Shown here piece after piece: positions 28,663-37,020 of a DNA stretch of 64,000 bases (position 1 is the first letter of the stretch; the number at the start of each line of letters is the position of its first letter). Made by a program: the position numbers and the translations under genes. The DNA is from an uncultured Alphaproteobacteria bacterium. GTDB lineage: Bacteria > Pseudomonadota > Alphaproteobacteria > HIMB59 > GCA-002718135. The notes under the pieces are model-generated. The model was given only the letters and a program-made list of their open reading frames with translations. It did no database searches and was not told the DNA's origin. Location of the stretch: contig CABXWB010000006.1 of the NCBI GenBank assembly GCA_902515745.1, forward strand, positions 1 to 64,000. Reading direction: 5' to 3'.

Positions 28663-29833
28663 TACTTTTTATACACTCCTATTTTCATCAATAGGCCATG
28701 CATTAATGCACATGTTTGCTGCATTTTATTTTGTAATTGTATTGACTATAGAAAAAGAATGGAATGTTTCTTATGATCAATTAATTAGATTATGGTCTCT
28801 TGGAGCTTTACTGATTGGTTTAGGGGCAATTCCTTTTGGGTGGTTAAGTGACAAGTGGTCTCGCTCAGGAACAATGACAATTATGTTTATTGGAATGGGA
28901 TTAGCTTCCATATTGTGTGGCTTTAGTACATCAATTTCTTTTTTATTTTTTTCATTATCGCTACTTGGATTTTTTTGTTCAATTTATCACCCTGTAGGTA
29001 TTCCTTGGGTAATTCATGCAGCAAACAAACAAGGAAGAGCTCTTGGTTTAAATGGTATTTTTGGTGGAGTAGGGATTGGGTCTGGAGCATTTGTTGCTGG
29101 TACTCTAACAGAATTATTAAATTGGCAACTAGCTTTTATATTACCTGGTTTAATTTCGATAATATTTGGATTTATTCTGATATACTTAATCTTAATTGAC
29201 AAAATATCTTACAAAAATTATTTTATTAAAAATGATGATCAAGATCATTCGCGTAACGAAATGATTTTAATTTCCTTAATAATGCTTTTATCAATGTTTG
29301 CACTTGGATTATCATTTCACAATACACAAACAGCCTTACCTAAAGTTTTTGAGATAAGAATTGGTAACACAAACTCAATTCAAATTGGATTTATGATAGC
29401 AATTATCTATTTTATTTCAGGCGCTACAACATTTATTGGCGGTCTTCTTGCTGATCGATTTAATTTAAAAGCCATTTACTTAATTGGAATATTTCTCCAG
29501 TTTCCTTCCTACTTAGGTATAGCTTATATATCTGGCTATTCATTAGTAGTTTTATGTATTCTAGCTGCTATATTTAATGCCAGTATTCTACCAACAGAAA
29601 ATCTACTTCTTGGAAGATTTACACCTCAAAAGTATCATGGTGTTGTATATGGAATTAAATTTATTTTAGCTTTTGGTTCAGGACCAATTTCAGTATTCTT
29701 AATTTCAGAAATATATTCTATTACATTGGAATTTACATATTTATTTTTAATTAATGCAATAATGATGGCTATTGTATCAATAGTTATTTTATTTTTACCA
29801 TTCCAATCTAATAGAAATGTAGTAAAAATTTAA
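28655..29833 (+). CDS. MFS transporter
   Basis: Major facilitator superfamily permease of 392 residues with about twelve membrane segments. The loop between segments 2 and 3 has the MFS signature-like PFGWLSDKWSRSG, repeated in the second half as GGLLADRFNLKA. Starts at a TTG that overlaps the msrB stop by 8 bases; no nearby ATG fits better. Last gene of the plus-strand run from ntrY. Substrate cannot be predicted. Confidence 0.85.
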   Translation: MNNTFYTLLFSSIGHALMHMFAAFYFVIVLTIEKEWNVSYDQLIRLWSLGALLIGLGAIPFGWLSDKWSRSGTMTIMFIGMGLASILCGFSTSISFLFFSLSLLGFFCSIYHPVGIPWVIHAANKQGRALGLNGIFGGVGIGSGAFVAGTLTELLNWQLAFILPGLISIIFGFILIYLILIDKISYKNYFIKNDDQDHSRNEMILISLIMLLSMFALGLSFHNTQTALPKVFEIRIGNTNSIQIGFMIAIIYFISGATTFIGGLLADRFNLKAIYLIGIFLQFPSYLGIAYISGYSLVVLCILAAIFNASILPTENLLLGRFTPQKYHGVVYGIKFILAFGSGPISVFLISEIYSITLEFTYLFLINAIMMAIVSIVILFLPFQSNRNVVKI

Positions 29834-29848
29834 ATAATCACAAATAAG

Positions 29849-29877
29849 TTGACCAATGAAAATTTTTAAGTTTTAAT
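29849..29877 (+). promoter_or_regulatory. Promoter-like element for the aldehyde dehydrogenase gene
   Basis: TTGACC at 29849-29854 and TTTAAT at 29872-29877 with a 17-base spacer. Each hexamer matches the sigma-70-type consensus at five of six positions. Transcription would begin at or beside the ATG at 29883, so the message would be leaderless; no Shine-Dalgarno-like sequence is present. Confidence 0.5.
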
Positions 29878-29882
29878 AAATT

Positions 29883-31355
29883 ATGTCTGAAATTCAAACA
29901 TACAAATTTTATGCAGGAAATAGATGGCATGAACCTTCTGCTGAAAAATATTTTGAAAGTGAGGATCCATCTATAGGAAAAGTATGGGCAAAGGTCCCTG
30001 ATTGTAATGAAAAAGATATTAATCTTGCAGTATCATCTGCTAAACAGGCTTATTATGAAGGTCCTTATGGTAAAATGCATCCAGCAGAAAGAGGGAGAAC
30101 ATTAACTAGAATTGGAGATATTATTGCTAAAAATGCTGAACATATTGGGCAAATAGAAACTAAAGACAACGGCAAACTTCCAAAAAATATCACTCCTTCT
30201 TTAACCAGCTGGCAGACTGAGAGTTTTTATTATTATGCAGGCATGTGTGACAAGTATGAAGGTAGATTGATACCTTCAGAGGTTCCAAATATGCACAATT
30301 ACTTAAAATGGGAACCGTTTGGAGTTGTTGCACTCATTCTTCCTTGGAACTCACCAATTGGAACATTAATCTGGAAATTAGCTCCAGCAATAGCAGCTGG
30401 AAATACAGTTGTAATTAAACCCTCAGAAAGAGCATCGTGCTCTTCATTAGAGTTAATGAAAATTTTAGAAGAAGCCGATCTACCAGAAGGATTGATTAAT
30501 GTTGTTACTGGTTTTGGTCCTACTACTGGCGCACCTCTTATTGAACACCAAGATGTTAGAATGATAAGTTTTACAGGTGGAACAAAAGGGGGGAGTGCAG
30601 CTAGTTTAAGTGCATCCAAAAATGTTAAACCTATTATTATGGAACTAGGAGGAAAATCACCACAAATTATATTTAAAGATGCTGATTTAACTTTATCAGT
30701 TAATGGAGTTGCATCAGGAATCTTTCCAGTTTCAGGTCATAGCTGTATTTCAGGATCAAGAATATTAGTACATAAAGATATAAAAGATAAATTTACTCAT
30801 AATTTATTAGAAATTGTTAAAAAGGCTAAAGTTGGTCACCCAAATGATACAGAAACACAAATAGGACCGATAGCAAATAAAGAGCAATATGATTTTATTT
30901 TATCTAAAATAGAATCTGCTGAAAAAAGAGGTTTAAAATTATTAATTGATGGAAGAAGAGAACAAAAATCTGAAGGGTATTATATTGGACCAACTATTTT
31001 TGATAATGTTCCAAATGAAGATGATTTAGCTCAAAATGAAGTATTTGGTCCTGTAGCCTCAATACAAACTTGGGAGGATGAAGATGAAGTAATTAAAATT
31101 GCAAACGATACTATTTATGGACTTGCAGCAGGTATTTGGACTAAGGATACTAATAAAGCTATACGTTTAGCAGATAAGATAGAGGCTGGAACTGTTTATA
31201 TAAATAATTATTTTAATGCTTCTACTCAATCTCCAGTTGGAGGTTTCAAGCAATCAGGATACGGTCGAGAAAATGGATGGGAGGGAATGCAAAGTTACAT
31301 GCAGACTAAATCTACTTGGCTAGATACCAATCCATATCAACCAAACCCATTTTAA
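29883..31355 (+). CDS. NAD(P)-dependent aldehyde dehydrogenase
   Basis: Oxidises an aldehyde to its acid. The 490-residue protein has the cofactor-binding LPWNSPIG and NTVVIKPSE, the Rossmann loop FTGGTKGG, the general base Glu in MELGGKSPQ, and the nucleophile Cys in SGHSCISGSR. The C-terminal PVGGFKQSGYGRENG is normal. Own promoter-like element upstream; the gene converges on the catabolic island with a 7-base gap. It may handle the aldehyde produced by the ThDP enzyme of that island. Use in putrescine breakdown is another possibility, since no puuC lies near puuAB. Substrate not determinable from sequence. Confidence 0.92.
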   Translation: MSEIQTYKFYAGNRWHEPSAEKYFESEDPSIGKVWAKVPDCNEKDINLAVSSAKQAYYEGPYGKMHPAERGRTLTRIGDIIAKNAEHIGQIETKDNGKLPKNITPSLTSWQTESFYYYAGMCDKYEGRLIPSEVPNMHNYLKWEPFGVVALILPWNSPIGTLIWKLAPAIAAGNTVVIKPSERASCSSLELMKILEEADLPEGLINVVTGFGPTTGAPLIEHQDVRMISFTGGTKGGSAASLSASKNVKPIIMELGGKSPQIIFKDADLTLSVNGVASGIFPVSGHSCISGSRILVHKDIKDKFTHNLLEIVKKAKVGHPNDTETQIGPIANKEQYDFILSKIESAEKRGLKLLIDGRREQKSEGYYIGPTIFDNVPNEDDLAQNEVFGPVASIQTWEDEDEVIKIANDTIYGLAAGIWTKDTNKAIRLADKIEAGTVYINNYFNASTQSPVGGFKQSGYGRENGWEGMQSYMQTKSTWLDTNPYQPNPF

Positions 31356-31362
31356 AAAGCAA

Positions 31363-32154
31363 TTATTCTTTCCAGTTTGGTTCTCTTTTTTCTAAAAAAG
31401 CTTCAATGCCTTCCTTGGAGTCATCATGTAACATATTTTCCGTCATTACCTTTGAAGTAAATGTATAGGCGTCTTCTAAATTCATATCTTTTTGTTTGTA
31501 AAATGCTTCTTTACCAATTTTAATAGTATTAAAAGATTTAGAAGATATTTTTTTAGCAATTTGAAATACATTTTCTTTTAAAATATCTTCTTCAAAGACA
31601 TCATTTATTAAACCAATCCTTAATGCTTTATTTGCATCTATAAGATCTCCAGTGAGAAGCATTTCCATTGCTTGTTTTTTACCCACAGTTCTTGATAATG
31701 GAACCATTGGTGTAGAACAAAATAATCCAATATTAACACCAGGAGTTGCATATTTTGCTCTGCTACTTGAGTAAGCTAAATCACAGCTAGAAATTAACTG
31801 ACAGCCTGCTGCAGTAGCAATACCATCAACCATAGCTATAACTGGTTTATTATTTTTATTAATTTTCAGCATAAGTTGAGAGCACATTTGAAATATTTTT
31901 TTAAAATAGCTTTCACCTTTGTCATTTTGCAATCTTTGTGAATTTAAATCTTTTAAATTATGTCCTGCACAAAAAATATTACCTTTTGATGATAAAATAA
32001 TTACTTTTACATCATTATCTTTATCAGCAATATCTAGTGCTGATGTTAATTCATTGATCATGTTTTCAGTTAAAGTATTTTGGTTTTTCAGGTCATTAAG
32101 AATAATATTAAAAATATTATTATTTTTTTTGGTTAATATTAGATTAAAATTCAT
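31363..32154 (-). CDS. ECHDC3-like crotonase lacking both catalytic glutamates
   Basis: Crotonase-fold protein of 263 residues, closest in pattern to the ECHDC3 group: GIATAAGCQLISSCDLA and ATPGVNIGLFCSTPM. In true enoyl-CoA hydratases the two catalytic glutamates sit at the positions occupied here by Gln119 (GCQL instead of GCEL) and Gly139 (TPGV instead of QPEV). Hydration of an enoyl-CoA by the usual mechanism is therefore unlikely; the CoA-binding fold looks intact. Last gene of the nine-gene minus-strand operon, start adjacent to the osmC-like stop. A DmdD role, tempting beside dmdA, is not supported by these residues. Confidence 0.85.
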   Translation of the reverse strand: MNFNLILTKKNNNIFNIILNDLKNQNTLTENMINELTSALDIADKDNDVKVIILSSKGNIFCAGHNLKDLNSQRLQNDKGESYFKKIFQMCSQLMLKINKNNKPVIAMVDGIATAAGCQLISSCDLAYSSSRAKYATPGVNIGLFCSTPMVPLSRTVGKKQAMEMLLTGDLIDANKALRIGLINDVFEEDILKENVFQIAKKISSKSFNTIKIGKEAFYKQKDMNLEDAYTFTSKVMTENMLHDDSKEGIEAFLEKREPNWKE

Positions 32155-32601
32155 TTAATTGATTTGAATTTCAACATCTTTAGAAAGTGAATTAGCAATA
32201 AAACAATACTTATGTGATCTCTCTTTCATCTTTTTCATTTCTTCATCAGAAATATTAAAATTATCTTCAAATACTATAGCTGGATTTAGCTCTATTTTGT
32301 TGACGTACATTCTTCCCTCTGCATTTTTTCCTAAATAAGAAATTGCTTTATCTTTATAATTAATAACTGGCCATTTCATTTTTGCAGCTAAAGCTAAGAA
32401 TGTCATCATAAAACAACTACTTACAGCTGCAGCTAGTTTTTGCTCTGGATTAATATTAGTTTCGCTTCCTCCATAATCTGGAGATGATCCCGCATCAATA
32501 GATACATTTTCGTTAAGCATTACTGTGTGATCAGTCAAGTATTTTCCAAATTCGAGTTTTTGATCTCCTAATTCCCACTTTAATTTGATTGAATGACTCA
32601 T
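32155..32601 (-). CDS. OsmC/Ohr-family protein
   Basis: A 148-residue OsmC-fold protein. The two redox cysteines of the family are present: Cys63 in AAVSSCFMMTFLA and Cys133 in SHKYCFIANSL. Members reduce organic or fatty-acid hydroperoxides using lipoyl or thiol donors, or have unknown roles. Its place between the DmdA-like and crotonase-like genes (1-base and 0-base gaps) suggests it protects against, or acts on, a reactive product of the pathway; that is inference only. Confidence 0.88.
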   Translation of the reverse strand: MSHSIKLKWELGDQKLEFGKYLTDHTVMLNENVSIDAGSSPDYGGSETNINPEQKLAAAVSSCFMMTFLALAAKMKWPVINYKDKAISYLGKNAEGRMYVNKIELNPAIVFEDNFNISDEEMKKMKERSHKYCFIANSLSKDVEIQIN

Positions 32602-32602
32602 T

Positions 32603-33724
32603 TTAAGAATAATTAAAAGGTAGTGAGCACACTTTACCTTTTCTCTCGATATTGTCTGGTGTTAATACGATAACATCCTGCCCATCATTCCAATAATCTC
32701 TATCAACCATTGATAGCCCAATATTGGTTTTTAAAAATGGTGAATAAATACCAGAGGTGATATTACCAATTTGAAATCTATTTTTTGAGTATACAGGAAA
32801 AGGTATTGTACACGAAGGAGTCGGCGACCCATCAAAAGTAATTCCTTTTATTTTTTTTTCTATTCCATTTTTTAATATTTTTTTTAGTGCATTTTTTCCA
32901 ATGAAATCATGCGATAAATTGTTACAATAATCATCAAATCCACATTCAATTGGATTATTTTCTAAAGTAAATTCATTACCATAGGATAATAAACCACCTT
33001 CTATTCTATCAATTAAATTTGGACATCCAGGTGAAATATTAAAATCTTTTCCTGCTTCCCAAATAGTTTCCCAAAGTTTTTTTCCTAAACTAAAACCTTT
33101 AAGGTAAATCTCAAAACCATCTTGTTTGCTATATCCTGATCTTGCAATTATCTGTTTTGTTCTTTCAAATTCAAAAAAAGAAAAATGAAAGAATTTTAAT
33201 TTTTTAATTTTTTCTCCAAATATTGATGACATTAATTTTTCAGATTTTGGACCTTGAATTGCTAAGGGATAAATATCTGGCTCTATAATATCAACTTTAA
33301 AATTTCTTCCTACAGCCAATCCTTTTGCCCAAAGAAGAACATCTGAATCTGCAACTGATAGCCAATATTTATTTTCACTTAATTTTAAAAGTACAGGATC
33401 ATTTATCATCCCTGCATTTTCATCAATCATTGGATAATAGTAACATTTACCAATAGGCATATCTTTTATAGACCTTGGAGACATGAGTTGTATTAATTCT
33501 GTAGCATCTTCTCCTATTATTTGAACCTGTCGTTGACATGAAACATCCCAAATTTGAGTATTTTTAGATAAGTGCCAATAATCTTCTTCAACTGTTGCTT
33601 TATATGATTTTGGAAGAAGCATATGATTAACTACAGTAAAACCACTTACACCAGCCTCAATTACTTTCTCTGTATAGGGAGTCCTCCTAATACGTCTAGA
33701 CATGTTTAATCCTGAATTACTCAT
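32603..33724 (-). CDS. dmdA: DmdA-like tetrahydrofolate-dependent demethylase
   Basis: GcvT-fold protein strongly resembling dimethylsulfoniopropionate demethylase, which moves a methyl group from DMSP to tetrahydrofolate. I start at the Met giving MSNSGLNMSRRIRRTPYT (373 residues), because SAR11 DmdA has the same spacing before its SRR-TPYT block and the upstream gene ends just before it. Further matches are YTVVNHMLLP-like FTVVNHMLLP, IDENAGMINDPVLLKL and GPGCPNLIDRIEGGLLSYGN-like segments. Compared with SAR11 DmdA as I recall it, RSGWSKQGGYEVY is here RSGYSKQDGFEIY, so substrate preference may differ. Second GcvT-family gene of the operon. Confidence 0.82.
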   Translation of the reverse strand: MSNSGLNMSRRIRRTPYTEKVIEAGVSGFTVVNHMLLPKSYKATVEEDYWHLSKNTQIWDVSCQRQVQIIGEDATELIQLMSPRSIKDMPIGKCYYYPMIDENAGMINDPVLLKLSENKYWLSVADSDVLLWAKGLAVGRNFKVDIIEPDIYPLAIQGPKSEKLMSSIFGEKIKKLKFFHFSFFEFERTKQIIARSGYSKQDGFEIYLKGFSLGKKLWETIWEAGKDFNISPGCPNLIDRIEGGLLSYGNEFTLENNPIECGFDDYCNNLSHDFIGKNALKKILKNGIEKKIKGITFDGSPTPSCTIPFPVYSKNRFQIGNITSGIYSPFLKTNIGLSMVDRDYWNDGQDVIVLTPDNIERKGKVCSLPFNYS

Positions 33725-33725
33725 T

Positions 33726-34061
33726 TTATTTAGACCACCATATTGAGTATCCATTTGGAGAAATAATTAAAGGTATGTGATATTTTTTAAGAGGATCTTT
33801 CATTTTAAATTTAACACTGATTGAATTAATTATTTCACTAGTATTTCTAAAATATTTACCAGAATTAATTATCATTTCATAATCACTTTCACAATCTTCT
33901 TTCGTTAATTCAAATTCTTTAAGCATTCTTCCAGAACTATCTGTTTTATCTTCTAGAAATACGACTTTGTTATTATTATTTACTTTATAAATAACAATTT
34001 CTACATCACTTGCATGCGTACCATCTATTGAGTTTAGTAAATGTGTTGAAAAAATTGCCAT
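33726..34061 (-). CDS. Transthyretin-like protein, degenerate at the C terminus
   Basis: 111-residue member of the transthyretin / 5-hydroxyisourate hydrolase fold. Three of the hydrolase residues are kept: His7 (STHLL), Arg45 (SSGR) and His95 (KYHIPL). The C-terminal signature that is YRGS in true 5-hydroxyisourate hydrolases is WWSK, so the family's terminal Ser and Arg are lost. No other purine-catabolism gene is in the window, and the gene lies between a ThDP enzyme and DmdA with gaps of 3 and 1 bases. A urate role is doubtful; it may serve the methyl-compound pathway in an unknown way. Confidence 0.82.
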   Translation of the reverse strand: MAIFSTHLLNSIDGTHASDVEIVIYKVNNNNKVVFLEDKTDSSGRMLKEFELTKEDCESDYEMIINSGKYFRNTSEIINSISVKFKMKDPLKKYHIPLIISPNGYSIWWSK

Positions 34062-34064
34062 AAC

Positions 34065-35807
34065 CTACTCTATAGACGCTTTATCTCTTTTATCACTTAC
34101 TGCAGCAACTATTGGACTGATAACACCTTTAGCCTTAACATTTAAACATGCAGTTTTACCACTTTCTAACGCTCTTTTTAAAGCGGGGCCTAAATCTTCT
34201 CTTTTAGTAACTAATTCTCCATGTCCTCCAAAACCCTCAAAAATTGAATGAAATGGAATATCTCTAAAATCAGTTGCAAAGTGTTTCCCACTTTCAAACA
34301 ACCTTTCTTGTTGTTGAGAAATACAGTCAAGACCTCCATTGTTATCGATAACTACAACAATAGGTTTTTTTTCTTGAAATGCAGCTTCAATTGATAATCC
34401 GCCAGATAAAAATGCACCATCTCCACTTATTAAAACAACATTAGATTTAGGATTAAGATTTTTCGCTGATACTGCAAAAGGAACTCCAACACCTAACATA
34501 CTAAAAGTGCCTGGATGTAATATTCCTCCAAGTTTTTTACCTTTTGATCCAGCAATATTAATTGCAATCTCAGACCAGAAATGTGTGTTTCCACCATCAA
34601 TAACTAACCAATCATTTTCAGTTAATACTTCTTGAACATCTAAAGCTAACTGAAGAGGATGAATTTTTCCACCTTCTTTTTTAGCCTCTTCAGTTTCTTT
34701 ATTTAAATCATCTAATGTTTTATCAATCCAATTTTTTTTCTCTTTTTTATTCTTATCAAACCATTCATTATTTAATTTCCATTTACTATTTTTCTTTAAT
34801 TCTACGAGTTTATCCAAAAAGACTCCAGGATCACAAAGTAAATTAATATCTGCAGCTCTATTTAATTCTATTTCTTCATGTGATCCATTAATACAAACAA
34901 GCTTTGTGCTTTTTGGAAAAAGTGGAGGATTACCAAAATTCATTTGATTATCAAGACGTGCACCAATCATAAGAACCAAATCTGATTCATTGAGAGCCAT
35001 CTTTGATGGGGGATATTGATGAATATCTGCAAGACCCATATATGTATCTGCCTCTTCACCTAAAAGTTTTTGGTGGTATGGTATATTAAATATTGGAATA
35101 TTTAATTCAAACCCAGCTTGCTCTAATTTTTTTTCTGCACTAGACCACCAAACTCCATGCCCTCCAATAAAAACTGGTTTTTTAGCATTAATTGCTAGAT
35201 CAAATATTTCATTTAAACTCTTAGGATCGGGCCAAGCTTTTGCTAAAGGTTTTTTTTGTTGAGTAAACGGTCTTTCTTCTAAACCTGCATCATCTGCAAA
35301 TGATGAAAACATTATATCTACTGGCACACTTAAATGTACAGCACCTGGATAACCATTTGTTGCTATTCTATAAGCTTTATCTACGAACTCCCTTATTCTA
35401 TTGCCATCTGTTATACTGGCACTGTATTTTGTTAAAGGTGCAGCAATAGATACATCATCTATTTCCTTAAAACCGCCTGATCCTTGTCTTTTTAAGCTAC
35501 TAGATCCAGTTATAAAAATAACAGGGGATCTTTCACCCCAAGCTTCCATCATTGAGGGTACTGCATTTGCGAAACCTTCTGGCCCAACAATACAAACAGA
35601 TGGTTTTCTTGATATTCTAGTATGACCATCAGCTAAATGACCAGCAATTTGTTCATGAGGACAATTAATTACATTAATTTGACACTCCATAAATCCTTCA
35701 AGTGCCGGATTACAAAAACCTCCAGAAAGTGTAAAAACATTATCAATACCTTTGTCTTTAATAGCTCTTGCAACTAATGCTCCACCTCTAATCTTTTTAT
35801 CTCCCAT
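34065..35807 (-). CDS. ThDP-dependent decarboxylase/lyase (acetolactate synthase / 2-hydroxyacyl-CoA lyase type)
   Basis: Thiamine-diphosphate enzyme of 580 residues with the usual three domains: N-terminal pyrimidine-binding (catalytic Glu52 in CPHEQIAGHLADGHTR), central domain (about 200-330), and C-terminal diphosphate-binding (SGDGAFLSGG followed by VVVIDNNGG). The pattern of the first domain resembles acetolactate synthase and 2-hydroxyacyl-CoA lyase/oxalyl-CoA decarboxylase relatives, but no residue defines the substrate. One base separates it from the FMN 2-hydroxy-acid dehydrogenase gene upstream. That pairing recalls the mandelate route, in which a 2-hydroxy acid is oxidised and the 2-oxo acid is decarboxylated to an aldehyde. 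Confidence 0.85.
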   Translation of the reverse strand: MGDKKIRGGALVARAIKDKGIDNVFTLSGGFCNPALEGFMECQINVINCPHEQIAGHLADGHTRISRKPSVCIVGPEGFANAVPSMMEAWGERSPVIFITGSSSLKRQGSGGFKEIDDVSIAAPLTKYSASITDGNRIREFVDKAYRIATNGYPGAVHLSVPVDIMFSSFADDAGLEERPFTQQKKPLAKAWPDPKSLNEIFDLAINAKKPVFIGGHGVWWSSAEKKLEQAGFELNIPIFNIPYHQKLLGEEADTYMGLADIHQYPPSKMALNESDLVLMIGARLDNQMNFGNPPLFPKSTKLVCINGSHEEIELNRAADINLLCDPGVFLDKLVELKKNSKWKLNNEWFDKNKKEKKNWIDKTLDDLNKETEEAKKEGGKIHPLQLALDVQEVLTENDWLVIDGGNTHFWSEIAINIAGSKGKKLGGILHPGTFSMLGVGVPFAVSAKNLNPKSNVVLISGDGAFLSGGLSIEAAFQEKKPIVVVIDNNGGLDCISQQQERLFESGKHFATDFRDIPFHSIFEGFGGHGELVTKREDLGPALKRALESGKTACLNVKAKGVISPIVAAVSDKRDKASIE

Positions 35808-35808
35808 C

Positions 35809-36972
35809 TTAATACTTTATATCCTTAAAAAATTTCTCTGCTATAATTTTTTTATCAACTTCATTTATATCGGTTAATCCCACTAAGCCAAGATTTGTAC
35901 TTAACTCTTCTTTAATTAGGTTAATGATTCTTCTAAGACCTCTTGCACCATCTGCTCCAATAGCATACATTAAAGGTCTGCCAAACATAACAAAGTTAGC
36001 TCCCAGGGCTAATGCGCGTAAAATATCACTACCACTTCTAATGCCACTATCAAAAAATATTGGAAAATCTTCTCCCAAAGCTTTTCGTATTAATGGCAAA
36101 GCATTAATAGAAGCAGTAGCACTATCTAATTGCCTTCCACCATGATTTGATACTTGAATTGCATCAGCACCAGCCTCTTTAATATTCAAAGCATCTTCAA
36201 AATTCATTACTCCTTTGATTATTAATTTTCCTTTCCAAGCGTCTCGAACTCTTTTTAGAGTATTCCAATCAGTTGCTCCTCTACTTTCTTTTCGTCTAAA
36301 AATTTGATCACCACTTTTAGAGGTAACATAATTCATTGGTTGTGGAGCGCCTTTGAACAAAGTTGTTAAGCTCCATTGAGGATGTAGTGCAAAATCTAAA
36401 AATTGTTTTGGGCCAATTTTAAAGGGATAACCAAAGCCATTTCTATCATCTCTGGCTCTTCGTGAAAGAATTGGAACATCAACAGTAAGGATCAAAACCT
36501 TGTATCCAATACTTTCTGCTCTTTTTAATAATTCCATAATAAATTCTTCACTTTGAAAAATATATATTTGCATCCATGAATGACCTTCTGAAAAAGTAAA
36601 CATATCTTCAAGTGTTGTACTCGAAGCCATTGAAACACATGTTGGAATATTATTATATGCACTTTCTTTAGCTATCATTTTATCTGCTTCAGGCCATGAA
36701 AGATTTGTCATTCCCATTGGTGCAAATCCAAATGGATAATCAAAATGAAAATCAAATATTTTTTTACTTAAATTTCTATTCTCAACATTTCTAAAAACCT
36801 TAGGTTCAAGTCTAATTTGATCTAATGCAGTACTATTAATTTCAGCAAGTTTATCATCTCCTGATGCTCCATCAATAAAATCAAAGACTAATTTAGGTAA
36901 TCTTTTTTTAGATAATCTTATCGCATCATCTATTGTATAGATTTTAGTGCTAGGTCTAATAAGCTCATTCAT
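35809..36972 (-). CDS. FMN-dependent 2-hydroxy-acid dehydrogenase/oxidase
   Basis: 387-residue member of the lactate dehydrogenase / glycolate oxidase / mandelate dehydrogenase family, oxidising an L-2-hydroxy acid to the 2-oxo acid with FMN. Visible are VFDFIDGASGDD, FGFAPMGMTN, MQIYIF, LTVDVPILSRRARD, the invariant Lys in LIIKGV and the catalytic SNHGGRQLD with His277 and Arg280, followed by FDSGIRSGSDILRALALGA. No signal peptide or membrane anchor. Electron acceptor and substrate are not determinable. Operon partner of the ThDP enzyme. Confidence 0.92.
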   Translation of the reverse strand: MNELIRPSTKIYTIDDAIRLSKKRLPKLVFDFIDGASGDDKLAEINSTALDQIRLEPKVFRNVENRNLSKKIFDFHFDYPFGFAPMGMTNLSWPEADKMIAKESAYNNIPTCVSMASSTTLEDMFTFSEGHSWMQIYIFQSEEFIMELLKRAESIGYKVLILTVDVPILSRRARDDRNGFGYPFKIGPKQFLDFALHPQWSLTTLFKGAPQPMNYVTSKSGDQIFRRKESRGATDWNTLKRVRDAWKGKLIIKGVMNFEDALNIKEAGADAIQVSNHGGRQLDSATASINALPLIRKALGEDFPIFFDSGIRSGSDILRALALGANFVMFGRPLMYAIGADGARGLRRIINLIKEELSTNLGLVGLTDINEVDKKIIAEKFFKDIKY

Positions 36973-37020
36973 TTTAATATTTGTATTCTAATATAATTTA
37001 TAATTCTATTATAAAATATA

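Noticed and set aside
33726..34061. Uric-acid degradation role for the transthyretin-like gene
   Set aside because: The YRGS signature is missing and no other ureide-pathway gene is present.
36997..37015. Perfect 8-bp inverted repeat (TTTATAAT, 3-base loop) before the FMN enzyme gene
   Set aside because: Composed almost only of A and T in AT-rich spacer, so expected by chance; it may simply include a -10 element.
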